NCBI GenBank assembly: GCA_034509755.1
Contig: CM067550.1
Coordinates: 17,229,001-17,293,000, forward strand
Length of the DNA: 64,000 bases
Origin: Anisodus tanguticus
Taxonomy: Eukaryota > Streptophyta > Magnoliopsida > Solanales > Solanaceae
Direction: 5' to 3'
The notes beneath the pieces were generated by a model. It saw only the letters and a list, made by a program, of their open reading frames with translations. It was not told the DNA's origin and ran no database searches. The stretch's first letter is position 1; each line of letters starts with the position of its first letter. Below are positions 1 to 11,413 of the stretch, in pieces. The position numbers were made by a program, and so were the translations under genes.

Positions 1-2332
1 GTTTTTAGCTTGGGAAATCATATATAGAGGTTAGTAGGTTGTGTCTTGAGCTTGAAGGTTTGGGGAGTGAGGACAATAATGATTTGTTACAATAATAGAC
101 CTTAAGGTTAGAGTGTTCATCAATGGTGAAACCTAGAAAATTAGAGAAGGAAAATGGGTTTAGTTGTTTATCTCACTACTATACATTTAATGGTTAAAAT
201 GGATACTATGATTAGATTTAACTAATATAAGCTTGGAAATTACCTAGGCCATAGGCCATCACCTATGGATTTGAGCCCTCCATTAGAGTTGTGAAGTTGA
301 TTACAGAAAGCTAGGGTTTACGCCTAAAAACTGAGGGTTTTACATTATTGGTGGAATTGATCAATACCTTAGCTAAATTAACACTTAGGATGTAGATATG
401 AACCTTAAAATGTTGGATTACCTAACTCGCTAATGTATGACCGTTTTACCCTTTTTCGATAGTCGAGTTAGAATCAAGAGGTAATCTAAATGTATGGGTC
501 TTGTGGTGTCCGTTCTAACATAGATTTCTATTATTGGCTAGACCTCGAGTACTACCGCGATCTTCGGAGATGCAAGTCTCAAGTGTGATTGTTGTTACCC
601 CCGCTCGGCATCCAGGTAGGTTACGGCTTATCTTCTGGTTAGAATTCGGTTAGCTAAGCATATGTGTAGTTAGATTCTGTTGGAGAAAGCATGTAAGCCT
701 TCGGGTACGAAGTTGGGCTGGTTACTGTTGGCGAATTATGACTTGTTTCCTCTTTGTGATTTACTGGACTTGTATTTAGTTTCATACTGTACATGTGAAG
801 TAGTTGTATCTCATTTATCTTGTTAAGTGTTATGCATAGAGGAATGTTCGAAATTGGATACCTATGTTGTGATAGTTGTCCTTGTGTGGCACAGTTGGAT
901 ACTTGATATGATATACTTGATATTGTCATTGCATTGCACTCATATTCATTTTCATGATATATTTGATACTATCTGTGTCTGGCGTGACAGTGATAAATGA
1001 GAAGGAAATATCTATGATTCTTATGACATACATTATTGTGTAGCCATCTCTATGTTGTGTGATACAGAGTGGCTAGCGGGGTGTTCAGTGGAGGAGTCAT
1101 TCTAGGCAGTGTGATACGAAATGACTAGTACATGGACGTTGGATGATTATGACTTATTGCATCTTTGTGATTTAATGGACTTATAGGTAGTGTCATACTG
1201 TACATGCGAAGTAGTTGTATCTCTTTTATCTTGATAAATGTTATGGATAGAGGAAAGCTCGAAATTGGATACTGATGTTGTGATAGGTGTCCTTGTATGG
1301 CATGGTTAGATACTTGATATGATACACTTTATATTATCATTGCATTGCACTCATCCTCATTTCCATAATATATTTGATACTATCTGTGATTGGTGTGACG
1401 GTGATAAATGAGAAGAAAACATCTATGATTCTTATGACATACAATATTGCGTAGCCATCTCTATGATGTGTGATACAGAGTGGCTAGCGGGATGTTTGGT
1501 AGAAGAGTCATTCTAGGCTGTGTGATATGGAATGAATGGTACATAGACGTCGCGAGTCCCTTATAGGTCATGAATATGAGACGATGAGATATTCCGTCTG
1601 TAGCATGTATGTACGGAGATTACATTTGGCCATTACATTGAATTGCATATTTACTCATCATTACATTCATATACTTAGATTCTGACTTGATTCTCCACAC
1701 TTGGACTGATTTTCCTTAACTGTGATTATTTTGTGGGATACTGAAAACTTGGCAGACTCGGATTTAAGTGTTTCACCATAGGCTATGATATGTGTATTGA
1801 TTTGCTGGTAATTGATTGTGGGCATGTCTATCTTTCGGTTTCTTTCTATGCATATGTCAACTAACTGTTGTCGGTCTATGAAACCTACCGGTACATAGTG
1901 TATGTACTGGTACTACATTGCTACATTCTTTTATGAGTGCAGAGTTTATGAAGGTGTCTACTTCATGTCCTCTTGGCTAATTCCTGTGGCTTACTATGAA
2001 GCATTTAGGGCGAGTTCATGGAAGGATGCACAACATGGGTGTTCCTTTAGTTACTTGTCTCACTTGTCCCCGAGACAGTACTGTACTTACATATTTTACT
2101 TTTATATTCAACCTGTATCTTTTGTATATTAGTGGCTCTTGTACTGCCTTAGACCTTACTCATTGGATAGAATTTGTAATTCCGCACTTATGATTAATTA
2201 TGATTTAGACTTTCTTTCCATTGAATTATTACTCGTGATTGTTAATTTGAGTATTAACGGGAAGGATTTGCCTTCCAATGTGGGAAAAGGTAGGTGCCCG
2301 CACGACTAGGTGATTTGAGTCGTGAAAAAACT
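1..2332 (+). mobile_element. 3' part of a Gypsy-type LTR (fragment)
   Basis: No protein-coding frame of note is present. The right end (about 2260-2332) reads 'gggaaaaggtaggtgcccgc' followed by 'acgactag' and 'gagtcgtga', the layout I know from the 3' ends of solanaceous Gypsy (Tekay/Del-like) LTRs, which normally finish in 'gtcgtgaca' before a tRNA-iMet primer site. Here the sequence breaks off just before that end and runs into a minus-strand LINE-type pseudogene. Short open frames at 654-929 and 1902-2193 look like chance. The left end lies outside the window, so LTR length is unknown. The family is inferred from motif memory, not from a search. Confidence 0.45.
735..1550 (+). repeat. 410-bp tandem duplication, two copies
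   Basis: Two head-to-tail copies start at 735 and 1145, both opening with 'attatgactt' and both carrying 'tcatactgtacatg', 'gaagtagttgtatctc' and 'cgaaattggatac' in the same order and spacing. The copies differ by scattered substitutions, so the duplication is not recent. It lies inside the LTR-like block and lengthens it by about 0.4 kb. Confidence 0.85.
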
Positions 2333-2339
2333 ACCTTTG

Positions 2340-3356
2340 GCTAGGTCATGAATTACCAATTTCTTACGCAGTGGCTTTGTTATATACATCTCAATTAGAA
2401 GTCTAGCATAAGATATCCTTTCAAATGAGGAAGTACACTCATCAGCATGAAGAGGCTTCCCAAGTGCACTCCCTATCTTATTGAGAGTTGTTCTACTCCA
2501 CTAATTCAAAGGCAATTTAGGAAATCGGACCCATAGTGGTATAGTTCTTAGCACTTCCTTATCAAAATCAAACTCTGGAGTCCATTCCATCAAAATGATA
2601 GGTCTATTACTGAACATGTAAGGGACAGAAACCTAAAATGCATTCTTATCTTCAACACTATTAAGTTTAACAAAAATAAAAATCATTGTTATGGTAGTAG
2701 ACTTTTGCCTTTGTGACAAAATTCCACTCAGCTGCTACAAATCGCATAATAACTCCTATGGATGGTGTGTTACCTACAACATATAAGATAATAGTAGTTT
2801 TCTATATCTCACACCCAGCTTCAGCATCTGTTTCGGTTAATTGACCAATCACCTGACCCTGATGTATTATCGGTGGCACATATTCCAAATCCATCCCTCT
2901 AACCCCTAACCTAGAGTTGTGAAACAAACCTTATCCATGCATTCCTCTCGGCCTTGTTGGGTTCTGAATCCAGCTTATCTGCCTCCTTTGACTGCTCTCT
3001 AACCTCGTCAATTTGAGCACCTAGCCCATTAGAGCTTGGGCATGAGTTGTACGCCCACCAATTGAACCACCGAGCAATGGTTGTGGTCCAGATCCACCCT
3101 CCAATTGCACCGGTTTAATTGGTGTGGGCACTGGAGTCACTGTTCCATTGAGATTCCCAAGTTTCACCTGCGTTTGGTGTTGTCCTGTAGACTGCTGCTT
3201 CGAATGATTGGAATTGAGTATCACCTCCTTCATCAGTGCATTTTGATGCACCTGATCTTTTTCTTTCTGGGGTCGTTCCCCTCCCCATCGCTGGAGGCAT
3301 ATGTTAGCTGCCTTCTTAACGTGTGATGAGATAAACGAGGAGAGAGAAACTGACAC
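2340..3356 (-). pseudogene. LINE ORF1-type gene with DUF4283 domain (dead)
   Basis: The open start is at 3356-3021 (111 codons, low complexity, rich in Gln, Thr and Gly). Read on across stops, the minus strand then gives a typical plant DUF4283 order. A segment with 'ILYVVGNTPSIG' and 'RFVAAEWNFV' falls near 2790-2700. 'NRPIILMEWTPEFDFDKEVL' falls near 2600-2560, and 'GSALGKPLHADECTS' near 2490-2420. In plants this domain precedes a zinc knuckle in the nucleic-acid-binding ORF1 of L1-like LINEs. One stop is a TGG to TAG change just before ILYVVG. No reverse transcriptase follows, so this is a truncated copy, cut on its 3' side at the LTR fragment. The DUF4283 call is firm; assignment to a LINE rather than a free DUF4283 gene is likely. 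Confidence 0.7.
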
Positions 3357-3612
3357 TATGCTTGTTTTTTACCGCTTTATATGACACTTATATTACGCAA
3401 CTTTTACATGCGCAAAATATGATATTTCTGAATGACATCCTTGATTTGACAAAACTATGCTTGCTTTTGACCGCTTTATATGGCACACTCATATTACACA
3501 ACTTTTACATGCGAAAAATATGATGTTTCTGAATGACATTCTTGATTTAACAACACTATGCTCGCTTTTGACCGCTTTATATGATACTTATATAATGAAA
3601 CTTTTATATAAC
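3357..3612 (+). repeat. 100-bp tandem repeat, about 2.6 copies
   Basis: Units start at about 3357, 3456 and 3557. Each opens with 'ctatgctYgYttttKaccgc' and continues with 'tttatatg' and 'cttttacatgcg', ending in 'tgacatYcttgattt'. The third unit is cut short near 3612. The array sits between the DUF4283 pseudogene and an unrecognised coding-like stretch. Function is unknown. Confidence 0.85.
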
Positions 3613-3733
3613 TCATTCTGTTAAAGAACTCACATTTTAAAAATTCCTAAAAATATTACATTCAATAGTTGGTTCAGAAATAGACAAAAAGACGAGGGTA
3701 GCTCAAGAAATCCTCATAGTAGGATATAAACAA

Positions 3734-3928
3734 ACACAATTGAATCATATTTTGTAAAAGAGATATTAGGATATTGCACGAATTTATCTGATGAAAAATG
3801 GTATGGTGTTCTTTGTCCCTTTGAAAATCAACCAATTTGTATCAATGTTGATTTAAAAGTTGTTGGACACATAATTGAGGGTGACACACACTTCTCAAAA
3901 CTCGAAGGAGTTATAATTTGGGGTTAAA
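3734..3928 (+). other. coding-like segment, unrecognised
   Basis: About 64 codons are open with no internal stop, ending in TAA at 3926-3928. The peptide has a natural composition (motifs 'KWYGVLCPFEN' and 'INVDLKVVGH') and no low-complexity bias, so it looks like a piece of a former protein. A second open piece follows at 3958-4164 in another frame. I do not recognise the family. It could be a decayed host gene or cargo beside the MULE on the opposite strand. Confidence 0.3.
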
Positions 3929-3957
3929 AGCTTCAATGAGTTCAATTATATTCGAAA

Positions 3958-4164
3958 ATGTATGATTATGAGGTATTATATCGGTTGCATAGTTTAGTTG
4001 TGACACAAGCTTTGTCTGCTACATTTCAGACCTCCAAATTCAAAAATGAACCGCTGGTTATCCAACACTGGATGAAAGAAATTTTAAAAATGCAGAAAAC
4101 ACTAGACATGTATCATGTTTTGGACGATCTTAATTTTCGAGGAGCGGATGAAGATGATCATTAG
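3958..4164 (+). other. coding-like segment, unrecognised
   Basis: This is a 68-codon open frame with mixed hydrophobic and charged residues, ending in an Asp-rich tail (GADEDDH). It follows the coding-like stretch at 3734-3928 after a stop and a change of frame, which suggests two pieces of one decayed gene. No domain is recognised. The next open frame (4230-4454) is also strongly acidic, so all three may be exons or fragments of one gene. Confidence 0.3.
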
Positions 4165-4229
4165 AAACTGTTAGAAAATAAAAATCTTCATCGAGACTCT
4201 TTTTATTCAGTTTATCCAATAATTCGGGA

Positions 4230-4454
4230 ATGATAGGTCTTCCAAAATATTTACCACAAACATTAGATTGTGGAGTGCCATATTGTTGTGTCAACCAAGC
4301 AAGTGCTCCTAATGATGATAGTTGTGATCTAGACTACAACGAGGATGATGGAGAAAGAAATGAAGGGGAAGAAGATGAAGAAGAGAATGCAAGTAAGGAG
4401 GATGATGAAAATGACGACGACGACGAGGTGATTCCAGAAAGCAACGAAGATTAA
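4230..4454 (+). other. acidic open frame, Asp/Glu-rich tail, unrecognised
   Basis: There are 74 codons. The first 30 residues hold four Cys; the remaining 44 are mostly Asp, Glu and Asn, from repeated GAY/GAR codons. Acidic tails of this kind end many plant proteins and also arise by codon-repeat expansion. It could be the last exon of the broken reading at 3734-4164. It is convergent with the MULE gene, whose 3' end lies about 170 bases away on the other strand. Confidence 0.3.
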
Positions 4455-4639
4455 ATTACTTTTCTAATTTTTGTATTTTATGAAAATTTTCAATAGAATT
4501 TTCTTGATGATAAAATGCTTAATTCAAGATGCTTTATTGAAAAAAATATACATCATTCAGGACAAGAATAAAAATACTTAAGATTCATAATTCAAGACAA
4601 TTCGAATACATCAAGAAGAATTAAAATACATTCATAAAA

Positions 4640-5412
4640 TTATGAGGTTCTTCCACCACCAGAGGTACTTGCACCACGATAGGTACCTCCATCACGTTCT
4701 CGTAGGGGACACAAACGCTTATCATGGCCAAACTCCTTACACATCGAGCACTTTCGAGAATATGTCTTATCCGAAACATCCATTTGATTGGGAATCCGAG
4801 TCCGTGCATTAACACGCAATTTACGGATATACTCTTTGTTAGCAATCATAGAAAATGGCTTTTTTGGCCAATAAGCGTCATCGCCAAGTGGGTATAAACG
4901 ACCGGCATACGCTTTAAGATAACTTTGCACGCTGTATTCCGATGTCACATAATTTGATGCCCTCTTTCCAATTTCCTAAAAACACTTGAAGGCATGAGAA
5001 CATGACATGTGGTATGATTTTCATTTACCACAAGTGCACATTTTCGTAATCTCATAAATGCTATGAATGTTGCCTCCCCTGATCTTGGTAAGAATCTGTC
5101 TTGATTTCAAATACATGTTCAGCATGGTTATACTCTACCATCGTGGGTTGCTCACTTTTTTTCTATGATGCTCGAATAATTTTGCAGGATTTGACATCCA
5201 TTTCCCACCAATATGGCTTTGGCCTGTTTTGTTCTAGCGACAAACCGCTCCAGAACTTGCTTGAAAGTCATTCTCACCAATGCAATAACGGGAAATCCCC
5301 GTGTAGATTTTAGCAAACTATTGAATGACTCCGAGTTGTTTGTTGTTAGCATCCCACATCTTCTACCTTTATCCACATGTAATGTACATTTGTCAACAGG
5401 GATTGCCTTCAA
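4640..5412 (-). pseudogene. MULE transposase C-terminal part: SWIM and CCHC zinc fingers
   Basis: The piece at 5412-5152 carries 'TTNNSESFNSLLKSTRGFPV', the usual link between the catalytic core and the zinc fingers. Near 5040-4985 a SWIM finger reads C-T-C-G-K, stop, then S-Y-H-M-S-C-S-H; the stop (5023-5021) stands where this family has Trp (TGG to TGA). A second stop at 4978-4976 stands where Gln is expected (CAG to TAG). The last piece (4948-4640) has 'YPLGDDAYWP' and a CCHC knuckle (C-x2-C-x3-GH-x4-C, 'CSMCKEFGHDKRLC') and a Gly/Ser-rich end. SWIM plus CCHC is diagnostic for MULE-type proteins. The frame is lost around 5152-5090. Confidence 0.8.
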
Positions 5413-6096
5413 CTATTCATAGGATTCCACCTTCGCTGTTTTGATTATCTCCATCCGCAAAAGAAACTTTTTTTGTTGATGCTCTGGTGCAGTCCTCCAC
5501 ATCCATTTATTTAGTATGCTGTTTTTAAAGGCCGTTTGAAAATTTACCTTTATATGCCTTAAACAATAGTGATGGTAAGCAAATGGAGGCCACGACCCCT
5601 CCAAACGAAATATATTGTTCAATATACCGTAATTTCGATCATATAGCATGCATATTCCCATTCGATCCTTAATAATGAATTGCCTTAAACATGTCAAAAA
5701 CATCCCCCATGTATCGTTGCTCTCGTTAGCGGCAATTGAGAAAGTAAGAGGGAATATCGACCTATTGATATCCATTCCTACTGCAATCAGTAGCTTGATG
5801 TCATATAGCACGTACATATGCGTGCCATCTATGGATATTACTGGCCGACTATGAGCAAAACCATCAATGCATGATTTGAATGTCCAAAACACAAAATTGA
5901 AAATATTATCGGGTACACCAAGTTCAGTGTTAATCTTCCACTCTACAACAGTACCAGAATTGAAGTGTTGTAGAGCTGCCATATACCTCAGCAACTTCCG
6001 GAAAGAGCCCTCCCATGTACCATAAATCATCTCAAAAGCGCGTCTACACTCGAGATATCCCTTTCTCCTGCTTATCGCTTTGCGATATACTCTCAA
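5413..6096 (-). pseudogene. MULE transposase catalytic domain
   Basis: This 227-codon open stretch is a plant MULE transposase core (MULE domain, RNase H fold, DDE catalysis). It contains 'FKSCIDGFAHSRPVISIDGT' with the first catalytic Asp, 'GMDINRSIFPLTFSIAANES', and 'KDRMGICMLYDRNYGI' where the second Asp is expected. 'HHYCLRHIKVNF' holds the conserved C-x-H pair. Upstream on this strand (about 6330-6190), broken frames still show 'HTCDMDDCRANHFN', the segment that usually precedes this core. The domain is open throughout, but the flanking parts are broken, so the protein cannot be made whole. The first Met is only the first ATG of the open frame, not a true start. Confidence 0.85.
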
Positions 6097-7513
6097 AACT
6101 GTTCTAATGCATTATTTGATGGGAAATCTGGACAAGTTTAAACAAACAATATTTAGCAATGATAATTTAATTGATGTCAAAAATTAAAATGAACTTGGTC
6201 GAATAGGGTAACTTTGGGGTTTCGGCAATGTCAGCAACTAACACTTGAGCAATAATATTTATATCTAAATTAAAATGATTTGCTCGACAATCATCCATAT
6301 CACAAGTGTGACGTGAGCTGAATTTTGAGATAGTTCACATACTATCATGAGTCTCCTTACCCCCGAAGCATCCATTGACAACCTTGATACTCACGTCTTC
6401 AAACCAAGCGCCATAGCTTTCGGATTGAATCATCAGCTCTAAATTTTCTCATTTCTTTGATGATATAAATTTTAATGATCCTTTGCAGTGCCTTTTTGGA
6501 GGAGAAAATTATGCCTTTTTCAAGTTCGAAGAACCTTTTACAAGATCATCCGGTTCTTTCCACTTGCTTGGTGAATATGATCAGCATCTCTGTTAAAGAC
6601 AAAGGCATCAAGACGACCTTGAAGATTATCAAGATATGGAATCACGTCAGAATTCCACTAGATTGAGGATGCTTGCAGAATCGATTCTTGTTGGTGAATT
6701 GGGCTTTCTGCCATCAGTTCTTGTTGACGTGACCGACTTTGCATCATTTCTAGTAACTGTTGTTCCTTCCTATGAGGATGAATATCAACCTCACTATCCT
6801 ATATATTTATTTCATCATCATTGAATACATTTGCATTCGATATATCATCGCTATCACTCAATGTTGTTTCTATATGATTTGGATAATTTGCACCATCCAG
6901 TAAAGGTTTTTTCCTACACAAAAAATAGGTAACATATTTTAAATAACAACATCATAATATATATATGAATTATTTAATATCAAGATGATGAACCTACCGA
7001 TAATAATCAATATTTCCTGAGTTTGAAAAAAGATCAACTGCACCAAAATCAATATTTGGTACCACTGGCGCGTTTGTGAGTAATTTTCACTATAGAGGCA
7101 ATTCAAGTATTGTAAATAATAAACATCAAATGACTTATATTATTTAATTATTAAAAAAATATACTTACCGATAATAATACGTTGTACCGAAACTTGATGT
7201 TGGGGATGTTCCGGCATGATTCCTCCATTTGGACTAAGAGGATTTCCCAATATTACTCATATAAGGTGTATAATCACTAAAAATATATAAAAAATATTAT
7301 TACTACCATACGTATAATAAACATGTGCTACTACACAATAATAAAAAAATTTGAATATTACCAATTTTCTCCGTAATTTTGATTAAATTGCTGGTTTAAA
7401 GTTTCCAGCGACATTTGACCAGTCAAAATGTCTCCATAAGAACTCATGTTCGGATAAGTGTTATCATGAGTAGGCTGGACTTCACGAATTTGAGGACGAG
7501 GCGCAATCGACAT
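6097..7513 (-). pseudogene. MULE transposase middle exons and introns (decayed)
   Basis: No long frame remains, but short coding-like stretches are joined by AT-rich intron-like DNA. The stretch next to the N-terminal exon (7500-7370) reads 'MSIAPRPQIREVQ' to 'NQQFNQNYGENW' and ends in a plausible GT donor. Further pieces lie near 7270-7170 ('DYTPYMSNIGKSS', 'TSSFGTTYYYR') and 7075-7000 ('NAPVVPNIDFGAVDLFSNSG'). Another, near 6915-6820, reads 'DGANYPNHIETTLSDSDDIS'. These are typical of the acidic linker between the PB1-like and catalytic domains of solanaceous MULE proteins. Exon edges are approximate. Confidence 0.5.
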
Positions 7514-7918
7514 TTATAGGACTTCCTGATGAGTCCTGGCCAAGACTTCAATACGATTGATAGGTATATTTTCAACATACATTTCAAGAACATTCAGGGT
7601 GATTAAGCCTCTATATTCTTCCGGTGCCCTCAAATATTCACTCAAAGACTCACCATCAATGATATTCCACTCGCAATAAAGCACTAAATCTTGCAGTGCA
7701 ATGGATATTGGATATCTACCTATTATAGATAATGCAAACTCACGCCTACTAACTTTCATTCTTTTATGTATGGTAGTGAGTAATGTTGAGTAATCCAAGT
7801 TAAATGGAAAGTTAACATGATATTTATGTGGAATACTATAACGAACATTATTATTATCATGAAGAACCTCTCCTTCCCAAAATAAAGAAACTTTAACAGT
7901 TGAAGGAGGAGACACCAT
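7514..7918 (-). pseudogene. MULE transposase N-terminal PB1-like domain
   Basis: This 134-codon open frame starts with Met at 7918. It has the profile of the N-terminal domain of many plant MULE proteins: a 'KVSLFWEGEV' opening strand, a middle 'IIGRYPIS' stretch and a closing 'ITLNVLEMYVENIPI'. Its stop (TAA at 7516-7514) is followed at once, in frame, by more coding-like sequence, so the stop probably cut a longer exon. The next exons and the catalytic domain lie to the left. An ATG preceded by a purine at -3 supports this as the original translation start. Confidence 0.6.
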
Positions 7919-8170
7919 TTTTATGAACTTGAGAGTTGGATATTTTTTTCAAGAACTTGAAATTTTGATGACCTAAACTTTGGAAATGGATGAGTCTTTA
8001 CCTCATCCAAAATTCATGTTAAATAGAAAAAACGGATGGATTTTTGCAATAATTGTGATAGTGTAATGTCAAATCAAATACAAATGAGTAGATGAATAAT
8101 TGACTGTAAAATACAATAATTTATTGCGTAATTGAACTAAAAGTGACCTTTAAAAAATATGGGTTGCTAG

Positions 8171-8975
8171 TGATATGATCCTATTCATGGGCGACTATGA
8201 AGGCTAAAACCCATGATAGAGCTTCGGACATGCATTTCCATGCCACATGCCTTTTGGTGATGGATACAGGGCCTTTGGAGGCCATGGAAAGACAAGTCAT
8301 AAAGGCATATATTGTTTGGATGATTGCTTGGAAGAATCATGGAGATGGGGGCCAATTCACAATGTCGTTAGAAGTGCAAACATGGCTAGAAGTGTAATTC
8401 ATGGTTAGGAATGCAATTCACGCAATTCGTGGTTAGGAGTGCAAATTGGACGATAGGATTGTAATTAAATAGGAGAAGGACCCATGTTGGGTTATTTGTG
8501 CAAATGCCACTTTTGGGTCTTTGTTGTAATAGGAATACCATATAAGGAACCCTTAGCCTTATTTTCATCCTTAGTTGGAAGATGAATGTTGAACTCATAT
8601 GAGTGTGTTAGTATTATCTTAGGATAGTTTGTAGTGTTAATTAGTGTTTAGTGATAGATAATTAAGGTGGATTCCTTAGTTGGTTATTGAACTCAATTCC
8701 ATCAATTTCATAATTGAGTTGTTCACTTGTGGATTCATTTGAATCATCTCTTTTGTTGAACTTGAATAGTATAGGTTCTTTTGGTTGAATTCAATTGAGA
8801 GGGTTTGGATTTCATATATCCAAGTTTGTCCATAAATTCATTACCAATCGGGTCTTGCTTCTATCCCTCTATTGTCATCCCAATTTCTTCAATTCTCATA
8901 CCCAATTTTCTTATTATTTTAATTTTCGCATTTTTGTTGTTTGAATCCATGTCTTCCGCAAGTCGGATCGTATCA
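8171..8975 (+). repeat. 5' LTR of the non-autonomous Gypsy-like element
   Basis: This 805-bp LTR has TG/CA ends. Its first 270 bases match the truncated 3' LTR at 13803-14072 with a modest number of substitutions. It is followed by tt and the primer-binding site tggtatcagagc (8978-8989). The open frame 8197-8397 reads through LTR sequence and is not a gene. Confidence 0.8.
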
Positions 8976-10340
8976 TTTGGTATCAGAGCTTATGCTAAAT
9001 GATTGTATCTACAATTCTTAATCTTAGGTTCTTCTATTTTGAAAATTAAAAAAAAAAAACAAAATTCCGAAAATTCCCAAAAGAAATAAATTGTGTTAAT
9101 TTTATTGTTTTGACACTAGATTTTTGTTCCCTAGTGTTAGTTGAACCTAAATTTCAAGTGTCGTTCAATTTGAAGGTCATTTGGACAAGTATTGAAGAAC
9201 CCACCATTGAAGGACCTTTAAACCTTCAAGAACTTGAAAGTGGGTTTCGGTGGAAGAGGGTGATTTTGGCTTCAAGAGTTATTGGGCTTTGTTCTACCAA
9301 TCAAGAGAAGCTTAGAATTAAAATTTGGAGTTGATTTGAAGGTGTTTGAAAATTTGTTGTTCTTGGTGTTCTTGAAGAACTTCAAATCTTCATAGAGAAG
9401 AAGACCCAAAAACAGGAGTGTTGATCCAGAAGTCTTCAAGTCAAAGGTTGAAAAGTGTTTCTGGGCCCAAAGTAAAAAAAAGAAAAAGGAAAATCAGTTC
9501 GAAAATCTGATTTAAAGAAAAATCCACACCAGTGCCAGGCAGGCACCAACGCATCAGCGCCTGCACGCGTGTCTGCCTTATCAGCCAGCCTTGTCAGCAA
9601 TCCATGCCCAGTCGCGCCCTATTGGCATGTGGGTCCAACTTCAGTGAGTTGTCATTCTATTAGTTTCTACACCAGTGCCTTAGTGAGTGCTATAGCACTG
9701 AAAAGGCTTCAACTTATTCCAAAGTGAATTTTAAGCCATTTTCACCCAAATTTCTTTCGGTTTGATTTTTTATCCTATTTCTAATACTTTAATACTTATA
9801 ATTAATTAATAACAAGTAATTAAACCTACTTGTTTGCTAATTAATTCTTGAATTTCATCATTTTTCATCCCAAATTTTCAAAAACATTTCTAAGTGTTGA
9901 AATTCAAATTTTATTCTTTCCTTCTCATTTCTTTAATTTCTAAGCTAATTAACAATTAGTAATTATTTTTACTTGATTGTTAACTAGTTCTTGAGTCCGA
10001 ATTTTCATTTCGTGCAATTTCTTTTGTGCTTTTCTCTTTTATTTCATTGTGAATTGCTTGGCTCTTGTCCGTTTGTTTTGAGTCGTCCATCATTCCTTAA
10101 ACAAGAATTTATTCTTCCACAAAGCTTAGCAACTGTGTGAATTGATTGGACAAGTGGTTTCTATACCAACTTTGAAAGAAGCATTAGGTTGTGGTAAACT
10201 TAAGTGCAAATACGAGTGATGTGAGGAGCTTTTGCTACTAACTTGTTTGCTCGTTTTGTAGGTACAAGAAGATGAGTCATAAGGGAAGGAGATATAAGGA
10301 ATTATGTCATCCATAGCATTGAAATTCTTACAATAGTGAC

Positions 10341-10799
10341 ATGGAGAGCTATACCGATAGTAATGAAGGATATTGTTATGCTAGTGATGAAGAATATGGA
10401 GGCAACGATGGTCAACATGATCATGGTCAATATGATGGTGAGAATTACCACTCCGAAAGTGAATATGTGACTAATGTCTCTCAGGGGGCTTATGAAGAAG
10501 GTGAAGATGCCTATGATGAGGACGAAGATGATGAATGTTCTCATACTACATACCATGGGTATGGAGGAGACTTGAGGTATATTCCTTCCTCACACCTACG
10601 TTATGAATCAATTGGAGAAAACTTGCGTGAATTAGGAAATTGTAATGAACATGAACCTTGTGGTTATGTGCTTTGTGGTGAATATGGCCAAGAAGGTAGT
10701 AAGTTTGAATGCGATACTTGTAAAGAGCCTTCTATTAGATATTCATGTACATTGACTCGTGATACTTCCTATTCCAAGAAAAATGGTATAACGGTGTAG
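10341..10799 (+). CDS. acidic Tyr/Asp/Glu/Gly-rich protein of the non-autonomous element
   Basis: There are 152 codons. Residues 1-65 are dominated by Tyr, Glu, Asp, Gly and His; the C-terminal part has six Cys ('CNEHEPCGYVLC' and 'CDTCKEPSIRYSC'), possibly a metal site. It lies where gag-pol begins in Gypsy elements, about 1.35 kb after the primer site. Solanaceous Gypsy gag proteins often start with a similar acidic, Tyr-rich stretch, so this is probably an old gag N-terminus. A frame with a zinc-knuckle-like spacing could also be meant. The 'ATG' at 10341 is the first of the open frame; the coding-like sequence may start earlier. Product and function are inferred from position only. Confidence 0.4.
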   Translation: MESYTDSNEGYCYASDEEYGGNDGQHDHGQYDGENYHSESEYVTNVSQGAYEEGEDAYDEDEDDECSHTTYHGYGGDLRYIPSSHLRYESIGENLRELGNCNEHEPCGYVLCGEYGQEGSKFECDTCKEPSIRYSCTLTRDTSYSKKNGITV

Positions 10800-11034
10800 A
10801 TTGGACCAAGTAAAAGTTATCCTAGAAGGAGAAGGGAATATACATTTCCTACTTCAAGAAATACAATGAATTGTGCTAATTATCCTAGAACGAGTGTGCC
10901 ATATTCTCGATATGGTTATGATGTTGAAGGTAGTAGGGGAGCATCGATAGGTAACAGAAGTAGAGGAAATGTCATGTTTCAATGAGGAAATGATCGAAAA
11001 GGCAGATTCTTAAAATGAAGGTTAGTGCATTTGG

Positions 11035-11404
11035 TTGTGAGGGTTACTATTTTGTGCTTCATGATGGTAGTCGTGGAAACTACATTACACCTCAATCGAT
11101 TTAATGGTTGAGGATACCTTATGTAATGAGACAGGATCCTTACTATGATCAAAAAGGGTACTTGGTTGATAGGAGCGTGAAAGTGTTCATTACACATGGT
11201 GAGTACCAAGAGGAGGTTTGGTGTGATGTGCTTCCCGTGAATACTTGTCACATATGTTTGGGATATCCTTGGTTCCAAGAACATAAGGTCCCATATGAGC
11301 AAGAATGGTACAAGTGCGTAGTGGATGCTAGAGGGAAACTTCTATTTCCACCTATGTATTCTAATCTTGAGGCGAATACATGTAAGCAACATTCCAACAT
11401 ATAG
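11035..11404 (+). pseudogene. retroviral-type aspartic protease remnant (Gypsy)
   Basis: The stretch from about 11035 reads 'GYYFVLHDGSRGNYITPQ', with D-G-S in place of the usual D-[ST]-G of the active site. An in-frame TAA follows near 11101. The open frame 11108-11404 then continues with 'RSVKVFITHGEYQEEVWCDV' and 'CHICLGYPWFQEHKV', the order found in plant Gypsy protease domains (the hydrophobic-hydrophobic-Gly 'ILLG' region is 'ICLG' here). The altered active site and the stop indicate a dead enzyme. It lies upstream of a gag-like segment, the reverse of the normal gag-protease order. Confidence 0.55.
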
Positions 11405-11413
11405 TGGTCAACT

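Larger units (their letters stand above)
4620..7920 (-). mobile_element. Mutator-like element (MULE), transposase gene remnant
   Basis: Four parts of a plant MULE transposase appear in the right order on the minus strand: an N-terminal PB1-like domain (7918-7514), small downstream exons (about 7500-6820), the catalytic MULE domain (6096-5413), then a SWIM zinc finger and CCHC zinc knuckle (5412-4640). AT-rich stretches with GTAAG-type donors separate the N-terminal pieces, so the gene was probably spliced. I could not find terminal inverted repeats, which fits the non-TIR MULE group but is not proof. Several stops and frame changes make the copy inactive. Confidence 0.75.

Noticed and set aside
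8197..8397. 66-codon frame with relatives at 13749-13937 and 14117-14308
   Set aside because: All three are LTR sequence of the non-autonomous Gypsy-like element, one of them inverted.
10302..10556. Hydrophobic minus-strand frame rich in Ile and Phe
   Set aside because: It is the antisense of the acidic frame at 10341-10799 (GAT/GAA codons read in reverse).
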